A DNA stretch of 5,597 nt from JALTID01 sp027004335 [NCBI: bacterium] (GTDB lineage: Bacteria > JALSQH01), in NCBI GenBank assembly GCA_027004335.1, contig JALTID010000005.1, positions 1-5,597 of the forward strand, written 5' to 3'. The notes under the pieces are model-generated. The model had not been told where the DNA came from and did no database searches. It worked only from the letters and a program-made list of their open reading frames with translations. Positions 5,209 to 5,597 of this stretch are shown piece after piece. The position numbers were made by a program, and so were the translations under genes. The first letter of the stretch is position 1, and each line of letters opens with the position of its first letter.

Positions 5209-5597
5209 ATGGATAGCACTATCTTTGAGGGAAGGATAGGGAGATTCCAGAAAATCATGGAAGAGAAGAATATAGATCTGGTGGTGGTGAGAACTCTTTC
5301 AACATTTATATACTTCACAGGCACAAAATGGCTGAGGCCATCACTTTTAATACCAAAGGAGGGGGAGCCCATAGTCATTGTTGCAAAAGGAGAAAAAGAA
5401 TTTTTCAAAAAGAGGAGCTGGATAGAGCATATTGAGGAGTACAACAGAGTTGAAAAACTGATGTTCATAGTAACTCAATACATAAGACAGCATAAGGTTG
5501 AAACAGTGGGGATGGAAGACACCGTTGAGAGAGATTCCTTCGTATTTTTTCACAATATGTTCAAGATGTTAAACCCAAAGGTTAAATTGGTGGATGT
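5209..5597 (+). CDS. M24-family (Xaa-Pro dipeptidase-like) protein, N-terminal part
   Basis: The gene runs off the window end; 129 complete codons are visible. They form a creatinase-type N-terminal domain: RIGRFQKIMEEKNIDLVVVR (9-28) followed by YFTGTKWLRPSLLIPKEGEP (35-54), which matches the family pattern of a helix with a methionine, a 'giDallv' strand, an 'YltG' turn and a strand ending in 'P(k)dG.P'. The second strand-helix-strand unit continues with YIRQHKVETVGMEDT (91-105). In the family this domain precedes a pita-bread metallopeptidase domain that cleaves Xaa-Pro bonds, or a catalytically altered version. The metal-binding residues lie outside the window, so peptidase activity is inferred. 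The start is supported by a good ribosome binding site. It is divergent from the ATPase gene and has its own promoter candidate. Confidence 0.85.
   Translation, partial: MDSTIFEGRIGRFQKIMEEKNIDLVVVRTLSTFIYFTGTKWLRPSLLIPKEGEPIVIVAKGEKEFFKKRSWIEHIEEYNRVEKLMFIVTQYIRQHKVETVGMEDTVERDSFVFFHNMFKMLNPKVKLVD

Noticed and set aside
5169-5553. Minus-strand open frames opposite the M24-type gene
   Set aside because: The + strand has a good ribosome binding site and a clear creatinase-type domain; the antisense translations look random.

Overview
The window is 5.6 kb of a bacterial chromosome, moderately AT-rich (about 40% G+C by eye). Arg is mostly AGA/AGG, Ile often ATA and Gly often GGA, and charged residues (Glu, Lys) are abundant. 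Together these suggest a thermophilic or deep-branching bacterium. The promoters, the AGGAGG-type ribosome binding sites and the bacterial-type pyruvate kinase argue against an archaeon. I cannot name the genus.

Region 1 (1-1232) is the end of an acyl-CoA operon on the + strand: the last 25 codons of an enoyl-CoA hydratase/isomerase (crotonase) and, 2 nt later, a complete family III (CaiB/BaiF) protein. The latter keeps the His/Asp/Glu set of alpha-methylacyl-CoA racemase, so it is more likely a 2-methylacyl-CoA racemase-like enzyme than a true CoA-transferase. Region 2 (1233-1487) is a 255-bp gap with the pyruvate kinase promoter region and, on the minus strand, an unexplained gene-like C-terminal tail. 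Region 3 (1488-3675) is a two-gene unit: pyruvate kinase with the signature of K+-independent enzymes, then an alpha/beta hydrolase with an intact Ser/Asp/His triad and a strong ribosome binding site 13 nt after the kinase stop. Region 4 (3676-3785) is a 110-bp convergent gap with two mutually exclusive short reading frames. Region 5 (3786-5057, minus strand) is an AAA_14/DUF4143 ATPase of accessory type. Region 6 (5058-5208) is a divergent control region: a good promoter for the ATPase giving an almost leaderless mRNA, a duplicated element 32 bp apart with TTTTCnnGAAAA dyads, and a separate promoter and ribosome binding site for the last gene. Region 7 (5209-end) is the N-terminal creatinase-like domain of an M24-family (Xaa-Pro dipeptidase-like) protein cut by the window end.

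Functionally these are mostly housekeeping and catabolic genes: acyl-CoA degradation, lower glycolysis, ester/amide hydrolysis and probable peptide turnover, with one accessory ATPase between them. I see no CRISPR array, RNA gene, complete mobile element or obvious new multi-gene system. The most interesting signals are the duplicated operator-like element at the ATPase promoter, the apparently leaderless transcripts, the K+-independence signature of the kinase, and the two unexplained gene-like stretches in the gaps.
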